From Mesorhizobium sp. B4-1-3 (GTDB lineage: Bacteria > Pseudomonadota > Alphaproteobacteria > Rhizobiales > Rhizobiaceae), in the NCBI RefSeq assembly GCF_006439355.1, contig NZ_VFTG01000014.1, positions 1 through 64,000 of the forward strand: 64,000 nucleotides of DNA. The letters are read 5' to 3'. This document shows positions 34,015 through 43,499 of the stretch, piece after piece. The position numbers and the translations under genes were made by a program. The notes beneath the pieces were generated by a model. It did not search any database. It was not told the origin of the DNA and was given only the letters and a program-made list of their open reading frames with translations. How positions within the stretch are numbered: position 1 is the stretch's first letter; each line of letters opens with the position of its first letter.

Positions 34015-35270
34015 GGCGGCCGCCCACCCACGATGCGATCGTAATCGGCGGCGGCCCGGCGGGCACGTCGGCGGCTCTGGCGCTCGCCCGGCGTGGCTGG
34101 GCCGTGGCGATCGTGGAAAAAAACGCATTTCCGCGCCGCAAGGTATGTGGCGAATATATCTCTGCAAGCAATCTGGCGCTTCTCGACCGGCTGGAGATCG
34201 GCGATGCCTGGCGCGCCGAGGCCGGTCCCGAAATCCGCCGGGTCGGCCTCTTTTCCGGCGACACCAAGGTCGAGGCGCCGATGCCGGGCGCGAAGTCCGG
34301 GGACCCGGCGAGAGGCCGCTTCGGCCGCGCGCTCGGCCGCGACATACTGGATACACTGCTGCTCGATGCGGCCCGATCGGCCGGCGCAGAAATCTTCCAG
34401 CCCTACCGCGCCATCGCCATCGAGCGGGATGGCGATCGCCAGCGGGTGCGGATCCAGGCGGGAGCCGCGACTTCCCGCGATGAGGCGACGATCCTACGGG
34501 CGCCGGTGATCATCGCTGCGCACGGCTCATGGGAGCCGGGGACGCTGCCGAGCCAACTCGAGAAGAAAAGCCGCCCCTCGGATCTCCTCGGCTTCAAGGC
34601 GCATTTTTTAGGATCGACGCTGCCGCCCGACCTGATGCCCCTGCTAACGTTTCCCGGCGGTTATGGTGGCATGGTGCTCGCAGATCATGGTCGCATGTCC
34701 CTCTCATGTTGCATAAGACGCGACATGCTCATCCGCCTGCGCGGCGGCCTCGCCCGCGAACGCGACGGCCATGTCTCCGCCGCCGAAGCCGTCGAGCATC
34801 ATATCGTGGCGACATGCCGGGGCGTGCGGGAAGCCTTGGAGCAAGCCCGCCTCGACGGTCCATGGCTTGCCGCCGGCCCAATCCGGCCGGGCATCCGCGT
34901 TGGCTACGCAGCAGACGTCTTCCGCGTCGGCAACGCTGCCGGCGAGTCGCATCCGATCATTGCCGAAGGCATATCGATGGCGCTTCAGTCCGGCTGGCTT
35001 CTGGCTATGGAACTGAACGAGGCGGCAAGCGGACAGAGAGGGCGCGATGCGGCCGGCAGACGTTATGAGGCGGCCTGGAAAGAATTGTTCTCTACCCGTG
35101 TCCTGGCCGCAGAGGCCATCGCACGCATTGCGCTTGGTTCCGGCGGTGCCGCCATGATGAGGGCGGTCGTCCGCAATTTTCCGCGGACGCTCTCCTTGGG
35201 AGCTCGGCTCAGCGGCAAAACGAACCCCGTCCCGGGCTTGGCCGCGGCATGCTCGGCGGGAGGCGGCTGA
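34011..35270 (+). CDS. FAD-dependent oxidoreductase of the polyketide operon
   Basis: This 419-aa flavoprotein of the geranylgeranyl-reductase/aromatic hydroxylase (GG-reductase, UbiH-like) superfamily has the dinucleotide motif DAIVIGGGPAGTSAALALAR at the N-terminus, and the RKVCGEYIS motif near residue 43. A late GYAADVFRVGNAAGESHP motif (the GD-like FAD ribityl site) and a GLGISMALQSG-type helix follow. It would hydroxylate or reduce the polyketide product. Its place after PKS and methyltransferase mirrors the srsC gene in the srsABC phenolic-lipid operon of Streptomyces griseus. Confidence 0.87.
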   Translation: MRRPPTHDAIVIGGGPAGTSAALALARRGWAVAIVEKNAFPRRKVCGEYISASNLALLDRLEIGDAWRAEAGPEIRRVGLFSGDTKVEAPMPGAKSGDPARGRFGRALGRDILDTLLLDAARSAGAEIFQPYRAIAIERDGDRQRVRIQAGAATSRDEATILRAPVIIAAHGSWEPGTLPSQLEKKSRPSDLLGFKAHFLGSTLPPDLMPLLTFPGGYGGMVLADHGRMSLSCCIRRDMLIRLRGGLARERDGHVSAAEAVEHHIVATCRGVREALEQARLDGPWLAAGPIRPGIRVGYAADVFRVGNAAGESHPIIAEGISMALQSGWLLAMELNEAASGQRGRDAAGRRYEAAWKELFSTRVLAAEAIARIALGSGGAAMMRAVVRNFPRTLSLGARLSGKTNPVPGLAAACSAGGG

Positions 35271-35439
35271 GCCCTGCCGCCCCTGCCAGTTCGCAACGCA
35301 GTAGCATTGTGGACGCGGGGTTATGGAACATTCCGGGCCATCCGGAGTCGTATATTGTCCGGCTTTTTGCGGCCAAGCCCGCAATGCGTAGTGATGTGGA
35401 CTGAGGGCGGCGCTCGCCACGCTTTACGAAGGCAGTGCC

Positions 35440-35908
35440 ATGGTCCAGCATACGATCTCCCCCACAATCCGCACAGCACGGCAAGCATTGCCGGGCATCC
35501 TATCCATGCAATGCTGATCCCGTTCCCGATCGCCTTCTTCGTTGCGACCCTGGTTTCCGACGTCATCTTCTGGCGAACCGGCAATCCGGGCTGGGTCACC
35601 GCTTCAGTCTGACTGCTGGGGGACGGTCTGATCATGGCCGCCCTGGCGGCGCTTGCCGGTCTCACCGATGTGCTCGGCAATACCAGATCCGCAATCTTCA
35701 GGACGCATGGCTCCACGCCGGTGGCAATGTAATCGTCGTCCTGATCGAGCTCTACAACCGGTACTCGCGATATGCCCATGCAGAAACGGCGGTGGCCTGT
35801 CGGCCTGGTCCTGTCGCTGATCGTCGTTCTCATCCTTTTGTTCACCGGTTGGAAGGGCTGGGGAATGGTCTACCGGCATCTGTCGGCGTCGCCGATCAGC
35901 CGGAATGA
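35440..35908 (+). pseudogene. DUF2231 membrane protein, broken by stop and frameshifts
   Basis: The protein can be read only by changing frame. An ATG start MVQHTISP is followed out of frame by NPHSTASIAGHPIHAMLIPF, then an in-frame TGA at 35610 where Trp is expected. LLGDGLIMAALAALAGLTD follows, and another shift gives IRNLQDAWLHAGGN and VIVVLIELYNRYSRY. A further shift gives LVLSLIVVLILLFTGWKGW, then VGVADQPE in the earlier frame. This is the DUF2231 pattern with about five lesions, so it is a true pseudogene and not a single sequencing error. Confidence 0.82.
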
Positions 35909-35996
35909 CTACGCCGAAGACGCAACGACTCTGACGCACAGTTTTCACGTTTCAAGGCGCCTCCGCCTCCCGGCGGAAGCGCCTTTTCTGGAGTAA

Positions 35997-36396
35997 TCCG
36001 TCGAGGCGACACCGTTCGGCCCGCTTGCCCGCTGGTCCAATATATCTTGGACGAACTTGTCACAGCGCCGACCACTTGGTCGCATTTTGACCCAAATCGG
36101 CCTCTAGCCGGCTGAAGATGTTGCGGTTCCGGTCTTCACGGTTTCTTGACAGGGGCCGGAAAAACGGGCAGCAAAGCGGGTGAGGGAGAGCATTTTTACC
36201 GTGGCGAAGACTACGGAGGGCTCTTTTCGTATGGACCGTCGCCAAATCGGCGATTGGTGGAGGGATTGGTTAACCATCTTTGTCCATCTTTTGAATCAAT
36301 CGGCAACAGACGCGTGAAGGTGCAGGGGGCACCGGCGAACTGTGATCGTGACGGGTGCCAGGTCCGCAAACCGGCATGCCGATTGAGAGTGGTCGT
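35997..36396 (+). other. Leader region of the DUF2778 gene
   Basis: These 400 bases lie between the DUF2231 remnant and the next gene. They are less GC-rich than average near 36120-36300, and probably hold that gene's promoter and a long leader. I see no tRNA, no repeat copy and no convincing ORF. Confidence 0.4.
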
Positions 36397-38016
36397 ATGG
36401 CGTTTTTGCGTTTGAAAAACCGGGGTGACACTCCTCATGGGGAGGTAACTTCGAAAAAGTCTGGTCATCGTTGGGTCGTGGTGCCTGCTGTCGGCGCCGC
36501 TCTTGCCCTATGGTCCATCGGCACCTTGGCGGGGCTCTATTCGGTAAGCACCTCGCTGACCGCCGCTTCCAACGGGTTGCCGCAAAGTCTGCTTTCGCCG
36601 CGCACCATAGCGCTTGGCGACCAGCGCCGGCAGATTGCCAACGCCTGGGCGCCGCGCCTTGCCGCCAAGGGCGGCTACAAGGCAGGCTCGCTCACCGGCG
36701 GCTGCGACGCCGGCTGCTTCAGCCTCGCGGCAAGCTTCAGGGATAACGGCCAAGCTCTTGAAAAGCTGAAGAATGAAGGCCGCGACGGCAAGATGGCACG
36801 CCTCAAGTTGCCTGCTCCCGACAGCGTCGCGCAGGAAAAGGTCGTGGTGGCGTCGGCCGCCGAAGCCGCCGATCGTTTCGACGGCGTGGTGAAGCGTGCA
36901 GCGCTTTCGCCGCAAAAGCTTGCCGATGCCTTTGCCCGTGCCGAGAAGGCGCCATTCCTGCTCGCCAGCCTGCCTTCGGCGAGCCGCTTCGGCGGCGCGC
37001 TGCCGGGTGCCCCCGCGGAAGAGCGGTTCGGTTCGCAGCCCGCTCAGATCGCCGGCGCCGAGCTGGCGCTCGCGCTCGCCAACATATCGCCGGAGGAGAC
37101 GGCCGACGTTCCGACCGCCGTCGCGCTGCAAAACAGCGACGCGCCCGCCGGCAAGCCGGACAATGGGCAGGATGGCACGTATCAGGTCGCCTCGCTGCCG
37201 CCGCAGGACGATCTGCCCGACACGATCGCCGTGCCCGGCCTTCGCCCGCGCACCACGCTCGAGCGCGCCACCGAGGCGCCCGAACAGAAGGCGGCGAAGC
37301 CGCAGAAGCCGGAGATCAGGCAGCCGGAGACCACCACCAAGCCGCAGATGGCCAGGGCCAAGCCGCTGCCGGTCGCGGCCGACACCGCGCCAAGCACCCC
37401 GACGGCGGCCTCGCCGAGAAGCGGCGACCAGGCCCTGCCGGGCGTGCCGAATTCGAAGCCGATGGTGGCAGATTCCAAGCCTGGCAAGCGCAAGGCGCAG
37501 GCGTCGGAAATGCTCGCCTATGCCAAGCCGGACACGCCGGAGCGAGGCGGGCTCGGCAATGCCTTCCGCAACCTCTTCAGCGGGCCTTCTACGGGCAACG
37601 GCGTGGCAGTCTATGACATTTCGGCGAGAACCGTATACATGCCCGACGGTTCGAAGCTGGAGGCGCATTCGGGTCTGGGTTCGATGGTCGATCAGCCGCG
37701 CTTCGTCGACCGCAAGAATGTCGGCCCGACGCCGCCCGACACCTACAATCTGTCGATCCGTGAATCGCGCTTTCACGGCGTCGAGGCGATACGCCTGACG
37801 CCGGCCAGCGGCCGGAACAAATACGGCCGCAACGGCCTGCTCGCACACACCTATATGCTGCGCGGCGGCCGCGCCGAGTCGAATGGGTGCGTCGTCTTCA
37901 AGGACTACCACCGCTTCCTTGCCGCCTACAAAAAGGGCAAGATCAAGCGCCTTGTCGTCGTCCCGCGGCTCACAAGCTCTCCCACCCAGGTCGCCCAGGA
38001 AGGCCGCCAAGGTTAA
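36397..38016 (+). CDS. DUF2778 domain protein with membrane anchor
   Basis: This 539-aa protein has one N-terminal membrane helix (WVVVPAVGAALALWSIGTL), a long Pro/Ala/Lys-rich linker (about 200-400) and a C-terminal DUF2778 domain. The domain reads HSGLGSMVDQPRFVDRKNVG, PPDTYNLSIRESRFHGVEAI and HTYMLRGGRAESNGCVVF. The Ser-Asn-Gly-Cys motif with a preceding His is that of the L,D-transpeptidase-like Tlde1 group, which acts on peptidoglycan. I infer a cell-wall enzyme or envelope stress factor. I chose the ATG at 36397 because GAGAG lies 8 bases upstream. A terminator follows. Confidence 0.82.
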   Translation: MAFLRLKNRGDTPHGEVTSKKSGHRWVVVPAVGAALALWSIGTLAGLYSVSTSLTAASNGLPQSLLSPRTIALGDQRRQIANAWAPRLAAKGGYKAGSLTGGCDAGCFSLAASFRDNGQALEKLKNEGRDGKMARLKLPAPDSVAQEKVVVASAAEAADRFDGVVKRAALSPQKLADAFARAEKAPFLLASLPSASRFGGALPGAPAEERFGSQPAQIAGAELALALANISPEETADVPTAVALQNSDAPAGKPDNGQDGTYQVASLPPQDDLPDTIAVPGLRPRTTLERATEAPEQKAAKPQKPEIRQPETTTKPQMARAKPLPVAADTAPSTPTAASPRSGDQALPGVPNSKPMVADSKPGKRKAQASEMLAYAKPDTPERGGLGNAFRNLFSGPSTGNGVAVYDISARTVYMPDGSKLEAHSGLGSMVDQPRFVDRKNVGPTPPDTYNLSIRESRFHGVEAIRLTPASGRNKYGRNGLLAHTYMLRGGRAESNGCVVFKDYHRFLAAYKKGKIKRLVVVPRLTSSPTQVAQEGRQG

Positions 38017-38026
38017 ACCCTCATCG

Positions 38027-38052
38027 GCCGGCGAACGGGTCGCCGGCTTTTA
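38027..38052 (+). terminator. Rho-independent terminator
   Basis: GCCGGCGA and TCGCCGGC form an 8-bp stem over ACGGG, directly followed by TTTTAT. It lies 11 bases after the DUF2778 stop and is the most canonical terminator in the window. Confidence 0.85.
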
Positions 38053-38268
38053 TCGATCCCCACTTGCTGATCGGAAGGGCCTGGTAGCCGAGAGGCACCC
38101 GGGTGTTTTGCCATCGCCATTTCAAACCATGGCAACCATCGCGACCTCTCACCCGAGGAAACGGTGACGACCCTTCCCAGGATGTAGATATGGCGCAGCC
38201 CGGGCTTGCGGCAAGTCCCCGGCCGTGGCGTATCAACGCTGCTCCGAAAAACGACGACGGAGCAGGGA

Positions 38269-39504
38269 ATGCGGATCTTGTTATCGACTTACGGCTCGCG
38301 CGGCGACGTGGAGCCGCTGGCGGCGCTGGGCGCGGCTTTGCAGGCGCATGGCGTCGAGGCCAGGGTAAGCGCGCCGGCCGATGCGGAATTTGCCGCCCTT
38401 CTCGCCCGCGCCGGCGTGTCGCTGGCGCCGGCCTTCGCGCCGGTGCGCGAATGGGCGAAGGAAATGATCAACCGGTCGCGGTCGGCCTCGCCCGAGGACC
38501 GGGCCAGACTCATTTCCGGCCAGGCCGCCGAGATCGTCGCCAGGCAATATGAGGCGCTGAGCGCGGCTGCCGAAGGCTGCGACGCGGTGGTGGCGTTCGG
38601 CCTCTTCCCTTCCTGCGCCGCCGCGCGACTGGTCGCGGAGCAGCGCGGCATACGCTACATGCTCGGCACGTTCTGCCCGATCTGGCTGCCCTCGCCGCAC
38701 AACCGGCCGCATGAATATCCTGGACATCCGTTGCCGGCCGGGGTGACCGACAATCGGCTATTGTGGGACATCGACATCCGGACCAAGAACGCCCTTTTCG
38801 GCGAGGCGATCAACGGCCACCGCGCGTCGCTCGGGCTGCCCCCGGTAAAGAATGTCCGGGACTATGTCTACGGCAATCCGGTCCTACTCGCCTGCGACCC
38901 GACACTGGCACCGTGGCTGCCCTCGGACCTGATCGACGCCGTGCGGACCGGCGCCTTCATCCTACCGGATGAACGGCCCCTCCCCGACGGGCTGGAAGCT
39001 TTCCTCAATGCGGGCCCGCCGCCGGTCTATGTCGGCTTCGGCTCGATATCGGTCGCGAGCGAAGCCGGCCGCGCGGCCGTCAACGCGATCCGCGCCAAGG
39101 GCCTCCGCACAGTGCTCGCGCAGGGCTGGGCCGAGTTGGCCCCCGTCGACGACGGCGACGATTGCTTCGCCGTCGGCGAGGTCAACCAGCAGGCGCTGTT
39201 CGGCCGCGTCGCCGCAGTCATCCATCATGGCGGCGCCGGCACCACCGTCGCTGCTGCGCGGACGGGAGCGCCGCAGGTGATTGTGCCGCAGACCGGCGAC
39301 CAGCCCTATTGGGCGCGGCGGGTGGCCGAACTCGGCGTCGGCGCCGCGCATGACGGCCCGGTGCCGACGACGGCATCGCTGTCAGCGGCGCTGGACGTGG
39401 CACTGGCGCCGAAGGTCCGGGTTCGTGCCCACAAGGTGGCCCGCGAGATCCACGCAGATGGGGCGGACGCAGCAGCGAGATGGCTGGCGGAAAGGATGAG
39501 GTGA
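38269..39504 (+). CDS. UGT-type glycosyltransferase (GT1)
   Basis: This 411-aa GT-B glycosyltransferase opens with the family motif MRILLSTYGSRGDVEPLAAL and closes with the UDP-sugar site: PPPVYVGFGSISVAS, then FGRVAAVIHHGGAGTTVAAA and RTGAPQVIVPQTGDQPYWARRV. This is the group that glycosylates sterols, macrolides, aglycones and lipids. GGAG precedes the ATG. It lies a few kb after the polyketide operon, and could decorate its product, but the 3 kb between them argue against one operon. Confidence 0.88.
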   Translation: MRILLSTYGSRGDVEPLAALGAALQAHGVEARVSAPADAEFAALLARAGVSLAPAFAPVREWAKEMINRSRSASPEDRARLISGQAAEIVARQYEALSAAAEGCDAVVAFGLFPSCAAARLVAEQRGIRYMLGTFCPIWLPSPHNRPHEYPGHPLPAGVTDNRLLWDIDIRTKNALFGEAINGHRASLGLPPVKNVRDYVYGNPVLLACDPTLAPWLPSDLIDAVRTGAFILPDERPLPDGLEAFLNAGPPPVYVGFGSISVASEAGRAAVNAIRAKGLRTVLAQGWAELAPVDDGDDCFAVGEVNQQALFGRVAAVIHHGGAGTTVAAARTGAPQVIVPQTGDQPYWARRVAELGVGAAHDGPVPTTASLSAALDVALAPKVRVRAHKVAREIHADGADAAARWLAERMR

Positions 39505-39647
39505 AGAGAACTGAGAGTTGGGTGTTGTGCCGCTCTCCTAGCCCTTTCTCCACACCGCCCTAAAGCGAGCCTCGAAAACCGCTTTCAATACCCGGCGGAG
39601 GCGCTATCTATGGCGCGGGGCGGCTCCCAATCATCACGAGGCTATCC

Positions 39648-40433
39648 ATGACAATTCGCGCTGTCGTCTGGGGCGAGAACATCCATGAGCGGACCAATGA
39701 GGTGGTGGCCGGCATCTATCCGGAGGGCATGCACGCGACCATCGCCAACGCGCTGAATGCGGACAAGGCGATCTCCGCCTCGACGGCCACGCTGGAGCAG
39801 CCGGAGCACGGCCTGCCGGAAGCCCGCCTTGCGGAAACCGACGTGCTCGTCTGGTGGGGCCACAAGGACCATGGCGCGGTAGCCGACGAGATGGTCGAGC
39901 GTGTTGCAAAGCGCGTCTGGGAAGGCATGGGGCTGATCGTGCTCCATTCCGGGCACTTCTCGAAGATCTTCAAGCGGCTGATGGGCACCCCCTGCACGTT
40001 GAAATGGCGCGAGGCCGGCGAGCGCGAGCGGCTGTGGGTGACGAGCCCCAGCCATCCGATCGCCGAAGGCGTCGGCGAGTTCTTCGAACTCGAGAACGAG
40101 GAGATGTATGGCGAGCAGTTCGCCGTGCCGGAGCCGCTCGAAACCGTCTTCATCTCATGGTTCCAGGGTGGCGAGGTGTTCCGCTCGGGGCTGACCTACC
40201 GGCGCGGCGCCGGCAATGTCTTCTACTTCCGGCCCGGACACGAGACCTATCCGACCTATCACGACGCTACCGTGCAGAAGGTGCTCTGCAACGCAGTGAA
40301 GTGGGCGGTGAACCCACAAGGGTCGAATCCCGCCATCCTCAACGCGCCGAACGTGCCGGTCGAGAAGGCGTTGGAGTCGATCGAGGAGCGCGGGCCCAAG
40401 CTGCATGCGCATGGCGAGGCTGGCTTCCGCTAA
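39648..40433 (+). CDS. thuA: ThuA family protein
   Basis: This 261-aa protein is like ThuA of Sinorhizobium trehalose/maltitol utilisation, with a class I amidotransferase-like fold: IRAVVWGENIHERTNE at the start, ETDVLVWWGHKDHGAVAD and GLIVLHSGHFSKIFKRLMG in the middle, and FYFRPGHETYPTYHD near the end. In Sinorhizobium, thuA and thuB act together in oxidising trehalose-type disaccharides to 3-keto derivatives. The thuB partner follows at 40537 but is broken. Confidence 0.88.
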   Translation: MTIRAVVWGENIHERTNEVVAGIYPEGMHATIANALNADKAISASTATLEQPEHGLPEARLAETDVLVWWGHKDHGAVADEMVERVAKRVWEGMGLIVLHSGHFSKIFKRLMGTPCTLKWREAGERERLWVTSPSHPIAEGVGEFFELENEEMYGEQFAVPEPLETVFISWFQGGEVFRSGLTYRRGAGNVFYFRPGHETYPTYHDATVQKVLCNAVKWAVNPQGSNPAILNAPNVPVEKALESIEERGPKLHAHGEAGFR

Positions 40434-40536
40434 AAAAGGCGCCTCCCGGCTTCGGCTGGGATTGCGCGCAAACAGCGCCTGGGTCACATTCGCTCCTCAT
40501 GATTGAATCGAACCAAATCGCTCGAAGGAGCAGAAA

Positions 40537-41595
40537 ATGCGGCTTTTGATACTCGGCACCGGCTGGATGGCGTAGGAACATGCCCGCCGCTTCAGCGCCA
40601 TCGAGGGGGTCGAGATCGTCGGCGCGGTCGATGTCGATGCGGCCCGCGTCAGCGAATACGCCGACGCTTACAAAATTCCGAAGCGCTTCACCTCGCTGGA
40701 GGCGGCGCTCGACTGGGGCGATTTCGACGCGGTCGCCAATGTCACGCCCGACCGCATCCACCACCCGACCACCATGGCGCTGGTCGCCGCCGGCAAGCCG
40801 GTGTTGTGCGAGAAGCCGCTGGCCGAAAATTTCGGCAAAGCGAACGAAATGGCCGATGCGGCGGAAGCTGCCGGCATCGTCAACATGGTCAACCTCACCT
40901 ATCGCAACGTCGCCGCGCTGCAGAGGGCGCGCCAGATGGTGCAGGCCGGCGAGATCGGCACGGTGCGCCATGTCGAGGCATCCTACCTGCAGAGCTGGCT
41001 CGTGTCGAAATTCTGGGGCGACTGGCGCACCGATCCGAAATGGCTGTGGCGACTGTCGCACGGCCATGGTTCCAACGGCGTGCTCGGCGATGTCGGCATC
41101 CACATCCTCGATTTCGCCAGCTATGGCGCGGCGCTCGGCATCGACCATGTGTTCTGCCGCTTGCGTGCCTTCGACAAGGCGCCGGGCAACCGCATCGGCG
41201 AGTACCAGCTGGACGCCAATGACAGCTTCGCCATGACGCTCGACTTCGCCAACGGCGCCTTCGGGGTGGTGCATGCCAGCCGCTGGGCCACCGGACATAT
41301 CAACGAACTGCGCCTGCGCATCCATGGCGACAAGGGCGCCGTCGAGGTGGTGCATAATCTCGATGGCTCGTTGCTCAAGGCCTGTGTCGGCGGCAATGTC
41401 GAGAACGCCAAGTGGGAAGAGCTCGATGCAGGCTCCGTGCCGACCAACTACCAGCGCTTCGTCGAGGCGGTGAGGAGCGGCGCGCAAACCGAGCCGACCT
41501 TCCGCCACGCGGCGGGTCTGCAGAAGGTGCTGGACCTTGCGGCGGTGTCAGACGAGAAACGCACGGAGCTGAGGGCCAACGCGGATACACAGTGA
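40537..41595 (+). pseudogene. thuB: ThuB-like oxidoreductase with amber stop at codon 13
   Basis: From ATG 40537 (AAGGAG just upstream) the frame reads MRLLILGTGWMA, then TAG at 40573-40575, and continues open to 41595 with EHARRFSAIEGVEIVGAVDV, KPVLCEKPLAENFGKANEMA and the DVGIHILDFASYG motif. This is a Gfo/Idh/MocA dehydrogenase. The stop falls at a position close to the NAD-binding glycine loop. No in-frame ATG, GTG or TTG exists before ATG 40774, and a protein from there would lack the NAD site. A nonsense mutation or a sequence error is likely. Confidence 0.82.
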
Positions 41596-41603
41596 AGCTG
41601 GAA

Positions 41604-41640
41604 CTGCTGATCTCCCTCCTTGCGGGGGAGATTGGCTGTT
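41604..41640 (+). repeat. Fragment of the dispersed palindromic repeat
   Basis: GAACTGCTGATCTCCCTCC then TTGCGGGGGAGATTGGCTG matches the centre of the element at 1281-1440 (GAACTGCTAATCTCCCCCA and so on). It lies between the thuB remnant and the BKACE stop. Confidence 0.6.
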
Positions 41641-41641
41641 G

Positions 41642-42364
41642 CTACGCCCCGCGATAAATCGCCACCGCCGCAGCCACCAGCGCGGCGTTGCCATCCGTCA
41701 CGCTTGCGTCCCGCAATTCCTTGCCGTCCTCCAGCCCGACCCGCGTCGAAAGCTTCTGCGCCGCCGCCCTTTCCACGAATGGCCATACCGTCGCGTTCTC
41801 GCCATGCAGCAGGATGGAGCGGCGGATGCCGGCGCGCTGCAGCACCGTCTCGATGCCGTCGGCGACGGCAAACGCGTCGTCCAGCGTCTGCTCGGAAATC
41901 TCGATCAGCACGCGCAGCACCCGGCCGCCATGATCGAGGCCAACCAGCCGTTCGGCGTCGGCGATGGATGCCAGGCCGGCCTCGATGCCGATGCCGCGCT
42001 GGCGCAGACTTTCCATGACGACGGGGGCCGCCGTCTCGCTGAGATTGACCGAGGCATAATCTGGCAGCTCGCGCCATCCGGAGATGGCGACCAGCGTGCG
42101 AAGATCGTCCTTCTCGATCCAGGCGCCGGTGGAAACGCCGATCAGCGTGCCCGGACAGGCGCGGCGCAGTGCCGCGACCGTCCTGTCCATCGCTCCCGGC
42201 GCCAGGCTCTCTTGGCCGTCGGCGTCGCGCGCATGGACATGCAACTCGGCCGCACCCGCAGCGACCGAGGCGGCTGCGTCGCGCGCCATCGCCTTAGGAT
42301 CGAGCGGCAATGCGGGATGGAAGTCGGCGGGACGGGCGCCGTTGATGCAGGCCTGGACAATCAT
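41642..42364 (-). CDS. BKACE (3-keto acid cleavage) family protein
   Basis: This 240-aa protein of the beta-keto acid cleavage enzyme family (DUF849) reacts a beta-keto acid with acetyl-CoA through a zinc-dependent TIM-barrel. It carries ELHVHARDADG (the zinc-binding HxH), TLIGVSTGAWI, GIGIEAGLASIADAERL and RRSILLHGENATVWPF. It is somewhat shorter than the typical 270-310 aa. It lies at the edge of the catabolic cluster that follows, on the same strand as the hydrolases, with a hairpin between. Confidence 0.83.
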   Translation of the reverse strand: MIVQACINGARPADFHPALPLDPKAMARDAAASVAAGAAELHVHARDADGQESLAPGAMDRTVAALRRACPGTLIGVSTGAWIEKDDLRTLVAISGWRELPDYASVNLSETAAPVVMESLRQRGIGIEAGLASIADAERLVGLDHGGRVLRVLIEISEQTLDDAFAVADGIETVLQRAGIRRSILLHGENATVWPFVERAAAQKLSTRVGLEDGKELRDASVTDGNAALVAAAVAIYRGA

Positions 42365-42468
42365 CTCTGCGGCAATCCTGTTTCGGCTGGCGGGAGCCTA
42401 GCGCAGGGCCAGGACGATCGGAACGGATGTGGCGAAGTCTCCTGACAGGCCGGACCTGCAAACAGAAA

Positions 42469-42496
42469 TACCCCCTGGCGCGCCGGCCAGGGGGTA
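42469..42496 (-). terminator. Hairpin after the DDAH-like gene
   Basis: TACCCCCTGGC (42469-42479) and GCCAGGGGGTA (42486-42496) form an 11-bp perfect stem over six bases, 39 bases past the stop at 42535. It probably ends transcription of the minus-strand unit 45095-42535. Confidence 0.65.
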
Positions 42497-42534
42497 AGCG
42501 TTCCCCTTCGGTGGTTTCGGACCTTGAAAGCCCG

Positions 42535-43467
42535 TTACGCGGGCACGCGCTTCAGCGCCTGCGCCATGCAGTGGATGCCGCCGCCGGTCTTGGAGATCTC
42601 GCTCATGTCGACGGCCGCGACCTCGAAGCCGCGCGCCTTCAGCTGGCCGATCAGCGTCTTGCTGGAAGTCGGCGCGATCACCCTGTCCTTGCCGAGCGAC
42701 ATGAAGTTGCAGCCGAGCGCCATCGTGTCCTGGAAGGGTACGTCGATGATCTCGTGGCCCTTGCCCTTAAGCCACTCGACGATGCCGGGCTCGGTGCAGG
42801 CGAGACAGACGGCGGTGAGCTTTTCGGCGATCGGCACCACCATCAGGTCGATATGGACGTAATATTCGTCGATGAAGGCCAAACGCGTCTCCCAGCCTTC
42901 CTTGTCGAACCATTCCTTCACCTGGCGCGCGCCCTCTTCCTGGGTGCGGGCGCCCCCGCAGCCGATCAGCACGACACCCTCCTCGATGACGTTGAAGTCG
43001 CCGCCCTCGAAGGTGCCGGCAGTCACCATGTCGTAGATCGGGATGCCGAGCTTTTCATAGGTGCGGATGGCGGCATAGTTCTCGCCGCGCCGCCACCAAT
43101 TGGCCATGGCCGTGATGAAGGCGCCGTAAGGCGTCATGACGCTGGAGTCGCGCGAATAAACCTGCATCGGCAGTTCCGGCGTCGGCTCGTGCCAGTGGAT
43201 GTTGACGCCGAAATGCTCGTAGGCCGCGACGAGGTCCTTGTGCTGCGCCTGCGCGATCTGGATGTTGCAGGGCGCCTCGCGCAGATGCTTTCTCGACAGC
43301 GAGCTGGTCGAGAGATGACGCAGGAAGTTCGGCGAGCCGAGCAGCACGTCGGTCAGCACATCGGTCTCGTTGGCGAAGCCCCAGGCGGTCAGCGGCTTGG
43401 TGCCGCCATTGGGGTTGCGGCGCTGCAGCGAGAACGGCTCGGCGACGATGCGGTCATGGACGGTCAT
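42535..43467 (-). CDS. DDAH/arginine deiminase-fold hydrolase
   Basis: This 310-aa protein of the guanidine-modifying superfamily (DDAH, arginine deiminase, amidinotransferases) has the substrate-binding pattern VYSRDSSVMTPYGA, GTFEGGDFNVIEEG, the catalytic His in YYVHIDLMVVPI and the catalytic Cys in TGGGIHCMAQAL near the C-terminus. It should hydrolyse a guanidino group (methylated arginine or a similar compound). GAGGAG precedes the ATG at 43467. It lies 32 bases after the M20 hydrolase, so the two are probably co-transcribed. Confidence 0.85.
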   Translation of the reverse strand: MTVHDRIVAEPFSLQRRNPNGGTKPLTAWGFANETDVLTDVLLGSPNFLRHLSTSSLSRKHLREAPCNIQIAQAQHKDLVAAYEHFGVNIHWHEPTPELPMQVYSRDSSVMTPYGAFITAMANWWRRGENYAAIRTYEKLGIPIYDMVTAGTFEGGDFNVIEEGVVLIGCGGARTQEEGARQVKEWFDKEGWETRLAFIDEYYVHIDLMVVPIAEKLTAVCLACTEPGIVEWLKGKGHEIIDVPFQDTMALGCNFMSLGKDRVIAPTSSKTLIGQLKARGFEVAAVDMSEISKTGGGIHCMAQALKRVPA

Positions 43468-43499
43468 GGTGTTCTCCTCTGGACTGTTCTGTTGATCGA

